A DNA stretch of 64,000 nucleotides from Acidobacteriota bacterium. GTDB lineage: Bacteria; Acidobacteriota; UBA6911. Of the stretch, positions 7,875 through 16,786 are shown piece by piece (positions within the stretch are counted from its first letter, which is position 1; every line of letters starts with the position of its first letter). The translations under genes and the position numbers were made by a program. The notes under the pieces are model-generated. The model had not been told where the DNA came from, ran no database searches, and saw nothing but the letters and a program-made list of their open reading frames with translations. The DNA is taken from assembly GCA_016929335.1 (NCBI GenBank), contig JAFGIY010000136.1, positions 1-64,000 on the forward strand, read 5' to 3'.

Positions 7875-8882
7875 ATGGGCATTCCGGTTTCGCAGATGTA
7901 CGCGGTTGCATCCTACATAATCAAGCAAAAGGCATTGGGAAAGAAACGCTATCCGCTGGTGCTCATGCTGGAACCGCTGTTCCGCTGCAATCTGGCCTGC
8001 ATCGGATGCGGCAAGATCCAATATCCGGCCCACATTCTCCGACAGCATTTATCGCCTGAACAGTGTTTCAGGGCCGCCGCCGAGTGCGGGGCTCCGATGG
8101 TCAGTATTCCGGGCGGCGAACCTCTGCTGCATCCTCAAATTGCCGAAATCGTGGAAGGACTGATCGACCGCAGGAAATACGTTTACCTCTGCACAAACGC
8201 CCTTATCCTTAAGGAAAAACTCGACTCGTTCCGCCCCAACAAGTTCTTCACAATCAATGTCCACCTGGATGGGCAAAGGAAATTTCATGATCGATCGGTG
8301 GGCCGTGAAGGCGTCTATGACATTGCAGTCGATGCGATCCGCGAAGCGTTGAAGCGGGGCTTTCGGGTAACGACAAACACGACTCTGTTCAACGATGCCG
8401 ACGCCGCCGGCGTGCGCGCGTTCTTCGACGAAATGATGGATTTGGGCGTCGAGGGGATGACGCTTTCTCCCGGCTACTGCTATGAAAAGGCTCCGGACCA
8501 GCAGCATTTTCTCGATAGGGCCGCGACCACCAGGTTATTTGCCGGCATCCTGAGCAATCGCGGAAGAAAATGGAAATTCAACCAAAGCCCTCTATTCCTG
8601 GAGTTTCTGATGGGCCGGAGAAACTATCCATGCACACCGTGGGGAATGCCCAGCTACAGCCTGTTCGGCTGGCAAAAACCCTGCTATCTGCTTCAGGACG
8701 GATATTTCGATACTTTCGCGGAACTGCTCGAAAAAGGAGAGTGGGACCGCTACGGCATGGAGTCCGGCAATCCCCGCTGCGCGAATTGCATGGTCCATAG
8801 CGGCTACGAAGCCAGCGCCGTCAACGATACCTTCGGCTCCATCAACGGCCTGATAAGTACCATCCGCGCACTCGTGGGGTAA
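7875..8882 (+). CDS. hpnH: Adenosyl-hopene transferase HpnH (radical SAM)
   Basis: 335 aa from the ATG at 7875, which follows GAAGGGA. Two residues identify it: the opening MGIPVSQMYAVASYIIKQK, typical of HpnH, and the radical SAM cluster CNLACIGCGK (CxxxCxxC, about residues 37-44). VSIPGGEPLLHP and FFTINVHLDG follow, and YSLFGWQKPCYLL and CANCMVHSGYE complete the family pattern. The enzyme adds a 5'-deoxyadenosyl group to diploptene, the first step toward side-chain-extended hopanoids. Squalene cyclase and later hpn genes are not in the window, so this copy stands alone here. Confidence 0.9.
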   Translation: MGIPVSQMYAVASYIIKQKALGKKRYPLVLMLEPLFRCNLACIGCGKIQYPAHILRQHLSPEQCFRAAAECGAPMVSIPGGEPLLHPQIAEIVEGLIDRRKYVYLCTNALILKEKLDSFRPNKFFTINVHLDGQRKFHDRSVGREGVYDIAVDAIREALKRGFRVTTNTTLFNDADAAGVRAFFDEMMDLGVEGMTLSPGYCYEKAPDQQHFLDRAATTRLFAGILSNRGRKWKFNQSPLFLEFLMGRRNYPCTPWGMPSYSLFGWQKPCYLLQDGYFDTFAELLEKGEWDRYGMESGNPRCANCMVHSGYEASAVNDTFGSINGLISTIRALVG

Positions 8883-8887
8883 TTCGA

Positions 8888-8963
8888 GATTCGAAATTCG
8901 AGATTCGAAATAAAAATTAAAACAGCAGATGGTTTTTAATCTCAAATCTCGAATTTCGAATCT
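8888..8963. repeat. ATTCGAGATTCGAA-word inverted repeat (family D), terminator-like
   Basis: AGATTCGAAATTCGAGA (8888-8904) pairs perfectly with TCTCGAATTTCGAATCT (8947-8963). The left arm continues the same word in tandem. It sits between convergent hpnH and the CocE-type hydrolase, and overlaps the stop codon of the latter, so it could end transcription both ways. Confidence 0.7.
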
Positions 8964-10824
8964 ATTTCATTTGATACAGCGTAATGCACGACGGGCTGCG
9001 CCGGGACCGGTAGACTCGTTGGGTCGCCTTAATAAAATCTGATTCCTTAGCTTTGTATATGTCGACGAACTGCTGCGGATTCCGGTCGATCAAGGGGAAC
9101 CAGGTGCTTTGTATCTGGATCATAATCCGATGCCCCTTTTGGAACGTGTGGAAGATATCGGGCATCTGAAATTCAATGGTGGCGGCCTCTCCGGGGATAA
9201 AGGGCTCCGGATCCGAAAAGCTATTCCGATATTTGCCGCGGAATGCCTCTCCCCGCACCAACTGCTGGAACCCTCCCATCCGAGACTTTCCCGGCTTCGG
9301 CGGCTTATCCGGATATACATCGATTAGTTTCACAATGAAATCGGAATCGGTTCCTGAAGTCGAGACGCTCAGTCTCGGAGCGACAGGGCCCGCGATCGTT
9401 ATGTCTCGCTGGAGCTCATCGGTTACGTACACCAGCACATCCGGCCGTCGGGATGCAAAGCGCTGATCATCGATCATATGTCCTTGCGTCATCCCGGTGG
9501 TTATTTCATTGGTGTACGGGACCGGTTTCGCCGGATCGCTGATGTATTCGTCGTAATCAGGAGAGACATCATGGCGATCCGGGTCCCATGCAAGTTTTCC
9601 GTTGGCGCACAAATACAGCTTAACCGGTTTGATATGACGAGGCGGCCATTGAGCCTCCTTTTTCCATTGATTGCTTCCGGTCAGGAAAACGTACGCTTCC
9701 GGCAGATTTGGATATTCCATCCCTTTCAGGAAATGCCTGAAAAACGGGTACTCGATCTCCTTGCGATAGAACTCCGAAGTTTTTCCTCCGAACTGAAGAT
9801 TCCCAAAAGAGTCGCCGTCCGAGCGGGCCCAGCCCCCATGATACCAGGGGCCCATGACGAGTATGTTATGGATGCCGGGGTTTAATTCTTCTATTGACTT
9901 ATAGACATTCAGAGCGCCGAACAGATCTTCGGCGTCATACCAGCCTCCGACCGTCATGACTGCGGATTTGATATTCTTGAGATGCGGCCTGAGATTTCTG
10001 CTCTGCCAGAATTCGTCGTAATTGCCGTGCTGCATGATGTGATTCCAGAAAGGAATCTTGTTTTTAAGATACTTTGCATTGGCATTAGGCAGAGGTCCCA
10101 TCTTGAGAAAAAAGTCATATCCGTCAGGTGTTGGAAATTCAAAATGAGGATTAAAGGTCATCGTAGGTTCCGGGCGAGGATGACCGAAGGTGGCGAGAAA
10201 TCCGAAAGCATGGGCCAGATAGAAAGCTCCGTTATGATGGAAATCATCTCCGACGAACCAATCCGCGATAGGAGCTTGAGGAGACACGGCTTTCAGGGCA
10301 GGGTGCGCATCGATCATGCCGGCAGCCGCATAGAATCCGGGATAGGAAATTCCCCACATTCCCACCCTGCCGTTGTTATTCGGGATGCTTTTCACCAGGT
10401 AATCTATGGTGTCATAAGAATCCGTTGATTCGTCCACATCGTCCGGCGCGCGTCTTTGCGGATGCTGGGGAGTCATGTTCACAAACTCTCCCTCGGACAT
10501 CATTCTACCCCGGACATCCTGGTAGGCGAAAATGAAGCCGTCTGCGCTCATTTCATCCGATGGGCCCAGTTCAGCAGGATAATTATCCGTTCCATAAGGA
10601 GCGACGCTATACGGTGTCCGCATCAAAAGGATCGGATAGGTTCGAGTGGTATCCCTGGGAATATAGACGGCGGTAAACAGCTTCTTCCCATCACGCATGG
10701 GTATCAGCAGTTCCTGTTTTGTATAATTCGATTTTATGGATCCGTCCTGCTGGCTCCAGAGAAAACCGAGCAGAGCGAAAGCAATCGATCCCGCAAGGCC
10801 ATACCTGAGCATCCTGTTATTCAT
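8962..10824 (-). CDS. CocE/NonD family hydrolase (X-Pro dipeptidyl-peptidase-like)
   Basis: 620 aa. A signal peptide or anchor spans residues 6-24. The alpha/beta hydrolase core holds QDVRGRMMSEGEF, the nucleophile Ser160 in GMWGISYPGFY, an Asp in GGWYDAEDLFG and His in VMGPWYHGGW. The C-terminal X-Pro jelly-roll (about 440-610) includes QIQSTWFPLIDRNP. The family includes cocaine esterase, glutaryl-acylase-like enzymes and Xaa-Pro dipeptidyl peptidases; the exact substrate cannot be told. It is probably exported and acts on acyl esters, amides or peptides. The promoter is shared with a divergent AAA ATPase gene. Confidence 0.85.
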   Translation of the reverse strand: MNNRMLRYGLAGSIAFALLGFLWSQQDGSIKSNYTKQELLIPMRDGKKLFTAVYIPRDTTRTYPILLMRTPYSVAPYGTDNYPAELGPSDEMSADGFIFAYQDVRGRMMSEGEFVNMTPQHPQRRAPDDVDESTDSYDTIDYLVKSIPNNNGRVGMWGISYPGFYAAAGMIDAHPALKAVSPQAPIADWFVGDDFHHNGAFYLAHAFGFLATFGHPRPEPTMTFNPHFEFPTPDGYDFFLKMGPLPNANAKYLKNKIPFWNHIMQHGNYDEFWQSRNLRPHLKNIKSAVMTVGGWYDAEDLFGALNVYKSIEELNPGIHNILVMGPWYHGGWARSDGDSFGNLQFGGKTSEFYRKEIEYPFFRHFLKGMEYPNLPEAYVFLTGSNQWKKEAQWPPRHIKPVKLYLCANGKLAWDPDRHDVSPDYDEYISDPAKPVPYTNEITTGMTQGHMIDDQRFASRRPDVLVYVTDELQRDITIAGPVAPRLSVSTSGTDSDFIVKLIDVYPDKPPKPGKSRMGGFQQLVRGEAFRGKYRNSFSDPEPFIPGEAATIEFQMPDIFHTFQKGHRIMIQIQSTWFPLIDRNPQQFVDIYKAKESDFIKATQRVYRSRRSPSCITLYQMK

Positions 10825-10861
10825 GGCTTTTAGGCTAAACCGACCGATGCGCCCGCTGCAA

Positions 10862-10889
10862 GATTTATCCGTGTGAATATGGATAAATC
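10862..10889. promoter_or_regulatory. Perfect 9-bp inverted repeat in divergent intergenic region
   Basis: GATTTATCC (10862-10870) and GGATAAATC (10881-10889) are separated by 10 bases, midway between the divergent CocE-type and AAA ATPase genes. It may be an operator or the degenerate arm of a dispersed repeat. Confidence 0.4.
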
Positions 10890-10898
10890 CGTGGTTAA

Positions 10899-12434
10899 AT
10901 GCTTTTCATCATGAATCCGGAAAAAGGCATTGAAGAAAGCCGTGCGTATGGCGCCCTGAAAGAAATGTTTCAGGGAGGCCGTCCGCTTATTTTTGTCTGC
11001 ACTCCCGAAGAAGGAAGAGTCCGCATGCTTCTCCAGGATATGGCGGGACGATTATTATCCAACCGGCCGCCAGTCTGGAGCTGGTCTCTGACCTCCGGGT
11101 TGCAGCCTCCCGACGGCGGCTCCGCGGAAATGCTGAGTCCGGCCGCCGTGCTTGACTTTATTGCCGCGCACCAGGCGCCCGGCATCTTTCATCTTAAAGA
11201 CTTTCATCAGTTCATGTGTGATGACGCCGGAGTTCGCAGGAAACTGCGCGATTTATACGAGCTCTGCCTGGATTCGGGCAAGTTTATCGTCATGACTTCT
11301 CCGTTGCGCCTCATTCCGGAGGAACTCAACCGGCAGGTTGCACTGGTTGAGTTGCATGCTCCCGGGCTGGAAGAATTGACCGATTTTATCCGGATGGAAG
11401 CGGACAGGATATCCCTTCAGGGATTTGCTGTGGATACAAGCGATCCGGTGTTATTTGCCATGGCTCGCGCCCTGCAGGGATTGACGCTGGACGAATCGCG
11501 CCATGCGCTTCGCCGTGCACTCGCCGTTCGCGGCTCGCTGGATGCAGATGCGATCGTCTCGCTCATCGATGAGAAGAAGCTGATTGTCAACAGAACGGGC
11601 CTGATCCAGTACATCGCGGACTCCACGCAGCTTGAACACGTCGGGGGGCTTGAGTACTTGAAAGCCTGGCTTCTCGAACGGCGCAAGCTGTTCATGGAAC
11701 GGGACAGTCTAAGTGTCGAGATCGTTCCAAAGGGTTTGCTGATCATGGGTGTTTCGGGTTGTGGGAAAAGCCTGTCTGTGAAGGCAATTGCCTCATGCTT
11801 CAGCCTTCCGCTCTATCGCATCGAGATGAGCGAAGTGTTTTCCGGCCGTCACGGGAATCCTGATGCCGCGTTCGTCGAAGCGTGCCGGACCGTCGAGTCC
11901 GTTGCTCCCGCTGTCGTCTGGTTTGACGAAATCGAGATGGGATTGACGGGACAAACAGGAGAAAGCGGCACAAGTCTCGGGCGCATTTTCGCGTTTTTCC
12001 TGACGTGGATGCAGGAAAAAACGCGCGGGCTTTTTGTCGCAGCCACCGCAAACCGCATCGATCTGCTTCCGGCTGAAATGATCCGAAAAGGCCGATTCGA
12101 CGAAGTCTTCTTTATCGACCTCCCTACGGAAGAAGAACGGATTGAGGTATTTCAGATTCACTTGCAGAAACGCGGAATCGATCCAAAGGAACTGCAGCTG
12201 CACCGGCTCAAAAAGATTACGCATGGGTGGACCGGGGCAGAGATCGAGCAGTGCGTGGTTTCGGCCCTCACCCAGGTTCGTCTGCAGGACAGGACGCTTC
12301 GATTCGAGGACTTGCATCATGCCGCGATCAGTGTGATTCCGCTTTCGAAAACCATGCGCGAACAGGTAGACCACATACGTTCCTGGGCTTACGATCGAGC
12401 TGTCCGCGCCTCACCCCGCGAAACAAAAAGTTAG
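10899..12434 (+). CDS. AAA ATPase, Ycf46-like
   Basis: 511 aa. The N-terminal 230 residues form a degenerate P-loop-like domain without a Walker A. They are followed by a linker (EHVGGLEYLKAWL, about 246-258) and an active AAA module: Walker A GVSGCGKS (284-291), Walker B VVWFDEIE (339-346), sensor-1 Asn in ATANR and an arginine-finger region RKGRFDEVF. This two-part layout is that of the Ycf46 group found in cyanobacteria, plastids and many bacteria, whose role is poorly known. The start may be 10899 or the ATG at 10911; neither has a clear ribosome site. Its stop codon abuts the family A hairpin shared with the convergent YhaN-like gene. Confidence 0.82.
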   Translation: MLFIMNPEKGIEESRAYGALKEMFQGGRPLIFVCTPEEGRVRMLLQDMAGRLLSNRPPVWSWSLTSGLQPPDGGSAEMLSPAAVLDFIAAHQAPGIFHLKDFHQFMCDDAGVRRKLRDLYELCLDSGKFIVMTSPLRLIPEELNRQVALVELHAPGLEELTDFIRMEADRISLQGFAVDTSDPVLFAMARALQGLTLDESRHALRRALAVRGSLDADAIVSLIDEKKLIVNRTGLIQYIADSTQLEHVGGLEYLKAWLLERRKLFMERDSLSVEIVPKGLLIMGVSGCGKSLSVKAIASCFSLPLYRIEMSEVFSGRHGNPDAAFVEACRTVESVAPAVVWFDEIEMGLTGQTGESGTSLGRIFAFFLTWMQEKTRGLFVAATANRIDLLPAEMIRKGRFDEVFFIDLPTEEERIEVFQIHLQKRGIDPKELQLHRLKKITHGWTGAEIEQCVVSALTQVRLQDRTLRFEDLHHAAISVIPLSKTMREQVDHIRSWAYDRAVRASPRETKS

Positions 12435-12477
12435 CCGTGAATTGCACGAAGGCATTTTCATTCGTGCAATTCGCGGC
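12434..12477. repeat. CACGAATT-type inverted repeat (family A, copy 2)
   Basis: GCCGTGAATTGCACGAA (12434-12450) and TTCGTGCAATTCGCGGC (12461-12477) pair at 16 of 17 positions with a 10-base loop. Convergent genes end on both sides. The right arm encodes the last residues and stop of the YhaN-like gene. Confidence 0.8.
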
Positions 12478-15340
12478 CGAAGCCGTTTTGATCCAATCGG
12501 ACTATGTGGGCGTTCTGGTGGAGAGCGAGTTCGAGCAGATCCTCCCGGCAGGTGAACAGGATAAGCTGGCGGCGCACGGCTTCTCCGGCCAGTATCTCGA
12601 ACGCTTCCCTCAGCCGGATTCTATCGTAGGCGGCAAACGGTTCATCCAGAAGACAGGGACAGGACTCGGCTTCATTGGAAACCAGATCCAGGATGCCGAA
12701 GCGCATGGAAAAATAGATCTGATCCTGAGTACCCCGGCTGAGATGTTCCGCAGATCGCAGCTCCCCGCTGCCGGGCTCTCGAACCCATACCTGGAAATCG
12801 GGATCGATTTTGACCTCTTCGTAGCGGCGCCCGCACAGACGAAGGAAACGCTGCTCGACCGCGGCATTCAGCTGCGGCGCCAGCACTTCCTGCTGCTGCC
12901 GGGAAAGCCTCTCAATGGTTTCCAGCGCGATTTCCAGCGCAAGGCGATTGGTTTCCAATTCCCGGAGACTCCGCTCCGCCAGAGCGAGGTCTTCCTCAAT
13001 TTCGGAGTCGAGCCGATAGCTCCGGAAAGCCTGGTTGATGCGCTCCACGGTGCGCGCGTACTCTTCGCGGGTGCCGGACAACTGAGAAACGATCTGTTTT
13101 TCCTGTTCTTCGGCTTCAGAAATCGTCGGCTGATAGGGCAGAAGCGGCGCGGAGCTTTCGACCTCAACCCTGGGAGTCACTCCGCCTGATTCCGCCGCGG
13201 CCTGAGAATTCTGCCGCGCCGTAAATTCACACAGTTGTTCCTCCCATTGCTGCAGAGTCAGGTCGCCGGCCAGCCTGTTGAATTCTCTTTTGCGCGACGA
13301 TTCCCTGTCAAGAAGCGCCAGCAATTTTTGCCGCCTGGCACACTCCTCGCGAAATCTTTCGGGAGAATCGACCTGCGCCCGATCCAGCAACGATTGAATG
13401 CGCGCGCAAGTCAGGTTGTATTCCTCCGTCAGTTCCGAATCCCTGGACCCTATAGCCTCGGCTTTCTCGATGCAATTGCCGTAATTGATGTCGAGATCAC
13501 GGAACCGCCGGAGATTGGACCGCAAGGCATCGATCTGGAACTTCAGATTGCCGGGAGAGCAGGAAAGGCCCACTTTGGCCAGCCCATCCTTCAATGACTG
13601 ATACAAATCCCGGGACTGTTCCTCCAGGCGGTGCTCCTGCTGTTCCGCTTCCACAAGACGAGCCTGAAGGTCAGCCATTTTCCGGCGGTCTTGATCGGCC
13701 TGTTTCGCTGCCGCAAGAAAATCATCCAGCTTGTGAAAGCCCGAATCAGTCATCACCAGATTCAGTTGCCTTCGCTTTTTCCCGCCTTCCTTGCGGATAT
13801 CGGCCAGTTCTGCTTCAAGGCTGCCCAGCATCTTTTTTGCCTGCTGTGCGGCTTGCGCCCGCCTGCTGCCGGATATCAAAAGGATCACGGCTGCAACGGC
13901 ACACACAGCGCCGATTCCAATTCCCAATTCAAGCGAAAGAAAGGCGGGTATAGGGATGAGCTGCGTGGATAGCGACAAGGCAGCGAAAACGAGGAACATA
14001 CCTCCGAGGAGTCTCCGGTTCAGCGCGGACCGGGCTGCGGATGAGCGGCTGGAATTTTCAGCCGCGATTTTTTCGGCAAGGAGCGAACAGCTCTGGGAAG
14101 CATCCTGTTCTTCTTCTGCCGCCTCGCGAGCCAGGCGCTGCCAGTCCGTGTCCGGATCTATCAAAGCCGGGCTGAGTTCGCTCAATCGCTTTTCCAGAAC
14201 TCCGGCTTCGCTTTGAAGCCGGCTGATGGTCTTCTGCAGACCGTCCTTCTGAAGTGAAATGCCGAGGTAGCTTACAAACCATTCGGTAATCTTTTCCGCA
14301 TCCGAACTTGCGGCAAATGCCTCGTACGCGGCAAGCTCCTGTCTTTGCAATTTGGCGCGATCGAGTTGCGCCAACGAAGCCTCTCTCTCAGCCCGGACCT
14401 CGCTCAGCTGTCTGCCAATGCTGTCGCGCGCGCCAACCAATCGGTTTAGTTCTTCAAGACCATCGCTCGGAAAATCGGCACGAGCGCCCAAAGCCTCGAT
14501 TTCAGCCCTCAAATTGGCCAGGTCGCCGTTGATTTCCTCCAGAGCCTGTACTCTGGAGGCTGCTTCTATCCGGCGGGCCGACAGAAGCGCCGCCCGGATT
14601 TTTACGAGATCCTGCTCCAGCTTCGTGATTTCACAGGCAACGCGGTTCCGATCCTCGATCCATCCCTGGAATTGGACCCGCCGTTCCTCGAGATCCTTGC
14701 GTTCGGATTGAAGAGACTGAACAAGATCCTGAGCCTGCTTATACGGCTTTGTCGGCGCCCGATCCGATCCTATGGAATCCAGCTTTCCTTCAAGGCTTGA
14801 CAGGCTGCGGCGAATGGAAAGCTCTTCATCTCCCGATTGGGCCAGATTTGCGATCCGGTCGCGAATAGTCTCATAGCCATAGATCTCCGCAACCTTGTTT
14901 TCCCTGATCATTCCAACGGACTCAAAAAGATCTTTGGGCATTCCCAGATGGCAGGGAGCGAACAACACTTCGCCGTTTCGCTGCTGCTCATATTGGCCGG
15001 TAATGTCTTCACCGGTAGAGGCACGGATTTCAATCCGAATCTCTTCTTTGCCGAAAGACCGGTGAATTTCCACTTCGCGCCCGTCTGCAAAACGGCACCA
15101 GAGAATTCCGCCGTATTCAGAGCCCCGCCATGGCTTGTATTGTTCCACCCAGGAATCCAGCCTGCGCTGAACCCGCAAATCCGATCGTAATTGTCCATAA
15201 AGCAATCCGACCAGAAAGCGCTGGAGGGTAGTTTTCCCTCCCTCATTTTCGGCGAAAACGAGGTTCAGCCCGTTCTGAAAATCAAACGGAAGGTCGCAGA
15301 GTTTTCCGAATCCATGAATCCGGCCGCGCAGAAGTATCAT
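12458..15340 (-). CDS. SbcC/YhaN-like ATPase with long coiled coils
   Basis: 960 aa. The N-terminal half of an SMC/Rad50-type ATPase head carries Walker A in FAENEGGKTTLQR (about residues 31-43). Long heptad-rich coiled coils follow, interrupted by a hydrophobic hairpin (LLGGMFLVFAALSLSTQLIPIPAFL and a second segment, about 450-500), as in YhaN. The C-terminal head has the signature LSRGTQDQIYFSMR and Walker B CPCLLDEPFAAYD. The family works with an SbcD-like nuclease in DNA end processing; the internal membrane hairpin suggests membrane attachment. It overlaps the upstream SbcD-like gene by 4 bases (translational coupling). The final codons lie inside a family A repeat arm. Confidence 0.85.
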   Translation of the reverse strand: MILLRGRIHGFGKLCDLPFDFQNGLNLVFAENEGGKTTLQRFLVGLLYGQLRSDLRVQRRLDSWVEQYKPWRGSEYGGILWCRFADGREVEIHRSFGKEEIRIEIRASTGEDITGQYEQQRNGEVLFAPCHLGMPKDLFESVGMIRENKVAEIYGYETIRDRIANLAQSGDEELSIRRSLSSLEGKLDSIGSDRAPTKPYKQAQDLVQSLQSERKDLEERRVQFQGWIEDRNRVACEITKLEQDLVKIRAALLSARRIEAASRVQALEEINGDLANLRAEIEALGARADFPSDGLEELNRLVGARDSIGRQLSEVRAEREASLAQLDRAKLQRQELAAYEAFAASSDAEKITEWFVSYLGISLQKDGLQKTISRLQSEAGVLEKRLSELSPALIDPDTDWQRLAREAAEEEQDASQSCSLLAEKIAAENSSRSSAARSALNRRLLGGMFLVFAALSLSTQLIPIPAFLSLELGIGIGAVCAVAAVILLISGSRRAQAAQQAKKMLGSLEAELADIRKEGGKKRRQLNLVMTDSGFHKLDDFLAAAKQADQDRRKMADLQARLVEAEQQEHRLEEQSRDLYQSLKDGLAKVGLSCSPGNLKFQIDALRSNLRRFRDLDINYGNCIEKAEAIGSRDSELTEEYNLTCARIQSLLDRAQVDSPERFREECARRQKLLALLDRESSRKREFNRLAGDLTLQQWEEQLCEFTARQNSQAAAESGGVTPRVEVESSAPLLPYQPTISEAEEQEKQIVSQLSGTREEYARTVERINQAFRSYRLDSEIEEDLALAERSLRELETNRLALEIALETIERLSRQQQEVLAPQLNAAVEQRFLRLCGRRYEEVKIDPDFQVWVREPGSGELRSAEHLSRGTQDQIYFSMRFGILDLVSNEAESCPCLLDEPFAAYDRIRLREAFEILAGEAVRRQLILFTCREDLLELALHQNAHIVRLDQNGFGRELHE

Positions 15341-16482
15341 CGAAGCCTCACTTCCCGCCCGCTGAGAGCCTGGACGCCATAAAGCCGTGCGCGTTCCAGG
15401 ACAGCCCGCTCCTCTTCGGGAGTGTCGGCAATCCGATCATTTAAAAGACGGACAAATCTGCCGCGCAACGTTTTTTCCCGGGAGATGGAATCAAAATCAA
15501 GTGCGGAATGCGTTTGATCTTCCCATCGTATATACAAGGCTTCACCTGCCAGCCTCTCTTCAATCTCGGGCAAAGAGAGCTCAAGTCGCGGATCGAGTGC
15601 GCCCACCAGTTGTACGCGAAGTATGGTTTTGGAGTTGAACCGAATCCCTCGCTGCTCCAGGATAGCGTCCAGGATCTGCTCGCGTGTGGAAAAAGCATCG
15701 CAGTTGACGACAATAGTGTTCAAATCATATTGGCTGCAGAATTGACTCTCCACCCGCACAGAACCGCCGTCCATTTCTCCAAGAAGATAGCCGCAGGCGC
15801 CTTCTTCATCCCACCCTCTCCCTTCGGGAATTCCCGAATACCAGATTTGAGCGTCGTCGATCGCATTCGACAGGCGATGCTGCTGATGGTAATGGCCCAG
15901 GGCGCAATAGTAAACGTTTTTGCCGGCGATCTCGTCGATCGAAAATGGACCATGTTTCGACTTTCCCTCCGGAACCCTGCCGACATCAGAACCGTGAGAA
16001 AGCACGATATTGAAGAAATCGTTTGATAACACCGGCAACCGCCGAAAATGATGTTCATCAAGCCGGGCATGGGCAAAACCAAAGCCGGTCACCCGGACTC
16101 CCAGGTCCGGAAGCTCAACGAACTGGAATTCTTCCGCTCCGAAGATGTGGACATTCGCAGGCCAGGTCTCTTCTTTATAAGGAGAGCCTTGAACGCAAGG
16201 GTCATGGTTCCCGGATGAAATAAATATGCGGATATCCCGAATGCTATCGAACTGCTGCCTGAGAAACTCAAAAGTATCCGGCGTTATCCGTTCCAGCTCG
16301 AACAGATCTCCGGCAATAAGAAGGAGATCGACATTATAGGAACGGGCATCGTCGATGATGCGCCGAAGGACGCTTCGGATTGCCTCCCGCTTGCGATCCC
16401 CGATACGGGAAGGAAAGCCGGACGCCGAGAAGCTGGTATCAAGATGAAGATCGGACGTATGGATAAAACGCACTGTTTTCAT
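15337..16482 (-). CDS. SbcD/YhaO-like DNA repair exonuclease
   Basis: 381 aa from the ATG at 16482, placed so that FIHTSDLHLD opens the protein. It is a calcineurin-like phosphoesterase: DLHLD (metal site 1), LLIAGDLFE (site 2), SSGNHDPC (His/Asn), LSHGSD and YCALGHYHQQH (late His ligands). A capping region of about 120 residues follows, as in Mre11/SbcD proteins. Partnered with the downstream ATPase, it should form a two-subunit nuclease acting on DNA ends or hairpins. A GTG at 16509 is a possible alternative start. The 277 bases upstream hold no gene. Confidence 0.87.
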   Translation of the reverse strand: MKTVRFIHTSDLHLDTSFSASGFPSRIGDRKREAIRSVLRRIIDDARSYNVDLLLIAGDLFELERITPDTFEFLRQQFDSIRDIRIFISSGNHDPCVQGSPYKEETWPANVHIFGAEEFQFVELPDLGVRVTGFGFAHARLDEHHFRRLPVLSNDFFNIVLSHGSDVGRVPEGKSKHGPFSIDEIAGKNVYYCALGHYHQQHRLSNAIDDAQIWYSGIPEGRGWDEEGACGYLLGEMDGGSVRVESQFCSQYDLNTIVVNCDAFSTREQILDAILEQRGIRFNSKTILRVQLVGALDPRLELSLPEIEERLAGEALYIRWEDQTHSALDFDSISREKTLRGRFVRLLNDRIADTPEEERAVLERARLYGVQALSGREVRLR

Positions 16483-16786
16483 AGCTTCAATCTGCAAATT
16501 CCGGCTCACGCCTGATTAAATCGGCGTCTCTCCTCTATTTGTTCAGCAGGCAGAGTCTTTCAGGCACCTGAAACATGCCGCTGACCGTTCCGGCTGCGCC
16601 TGCAAACCTTATCCGAATCATCCGATTGAATATGCAGGATGGGACATACAAGATGCAACATTAAATAAGGATCCCAAGCGGCACAACTCCCGACTTGAGC
16701 TCCATGCCATCGGGATTCCAAAACCATGAGGAAAAAACCACTGCCCTATTGCCGGTATATGCCGATTAGGAGAATGAAGAGGATTT

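Noticed and set aside
7152-8048. Long minus-strand ORF of about 298 codons across the receiver-FNT gene and hpnH start
   Set aside because: It is the antisense shadow of two well-supported genes, runs through repeat B, and its translation has no domain character.
12227-13189. Plus-strand ORF of 320 codons opposite the SbcC-like gene
   Set aside because: It covers the end of one real gene, a hairpin repeat and the antisense of another; no motif.
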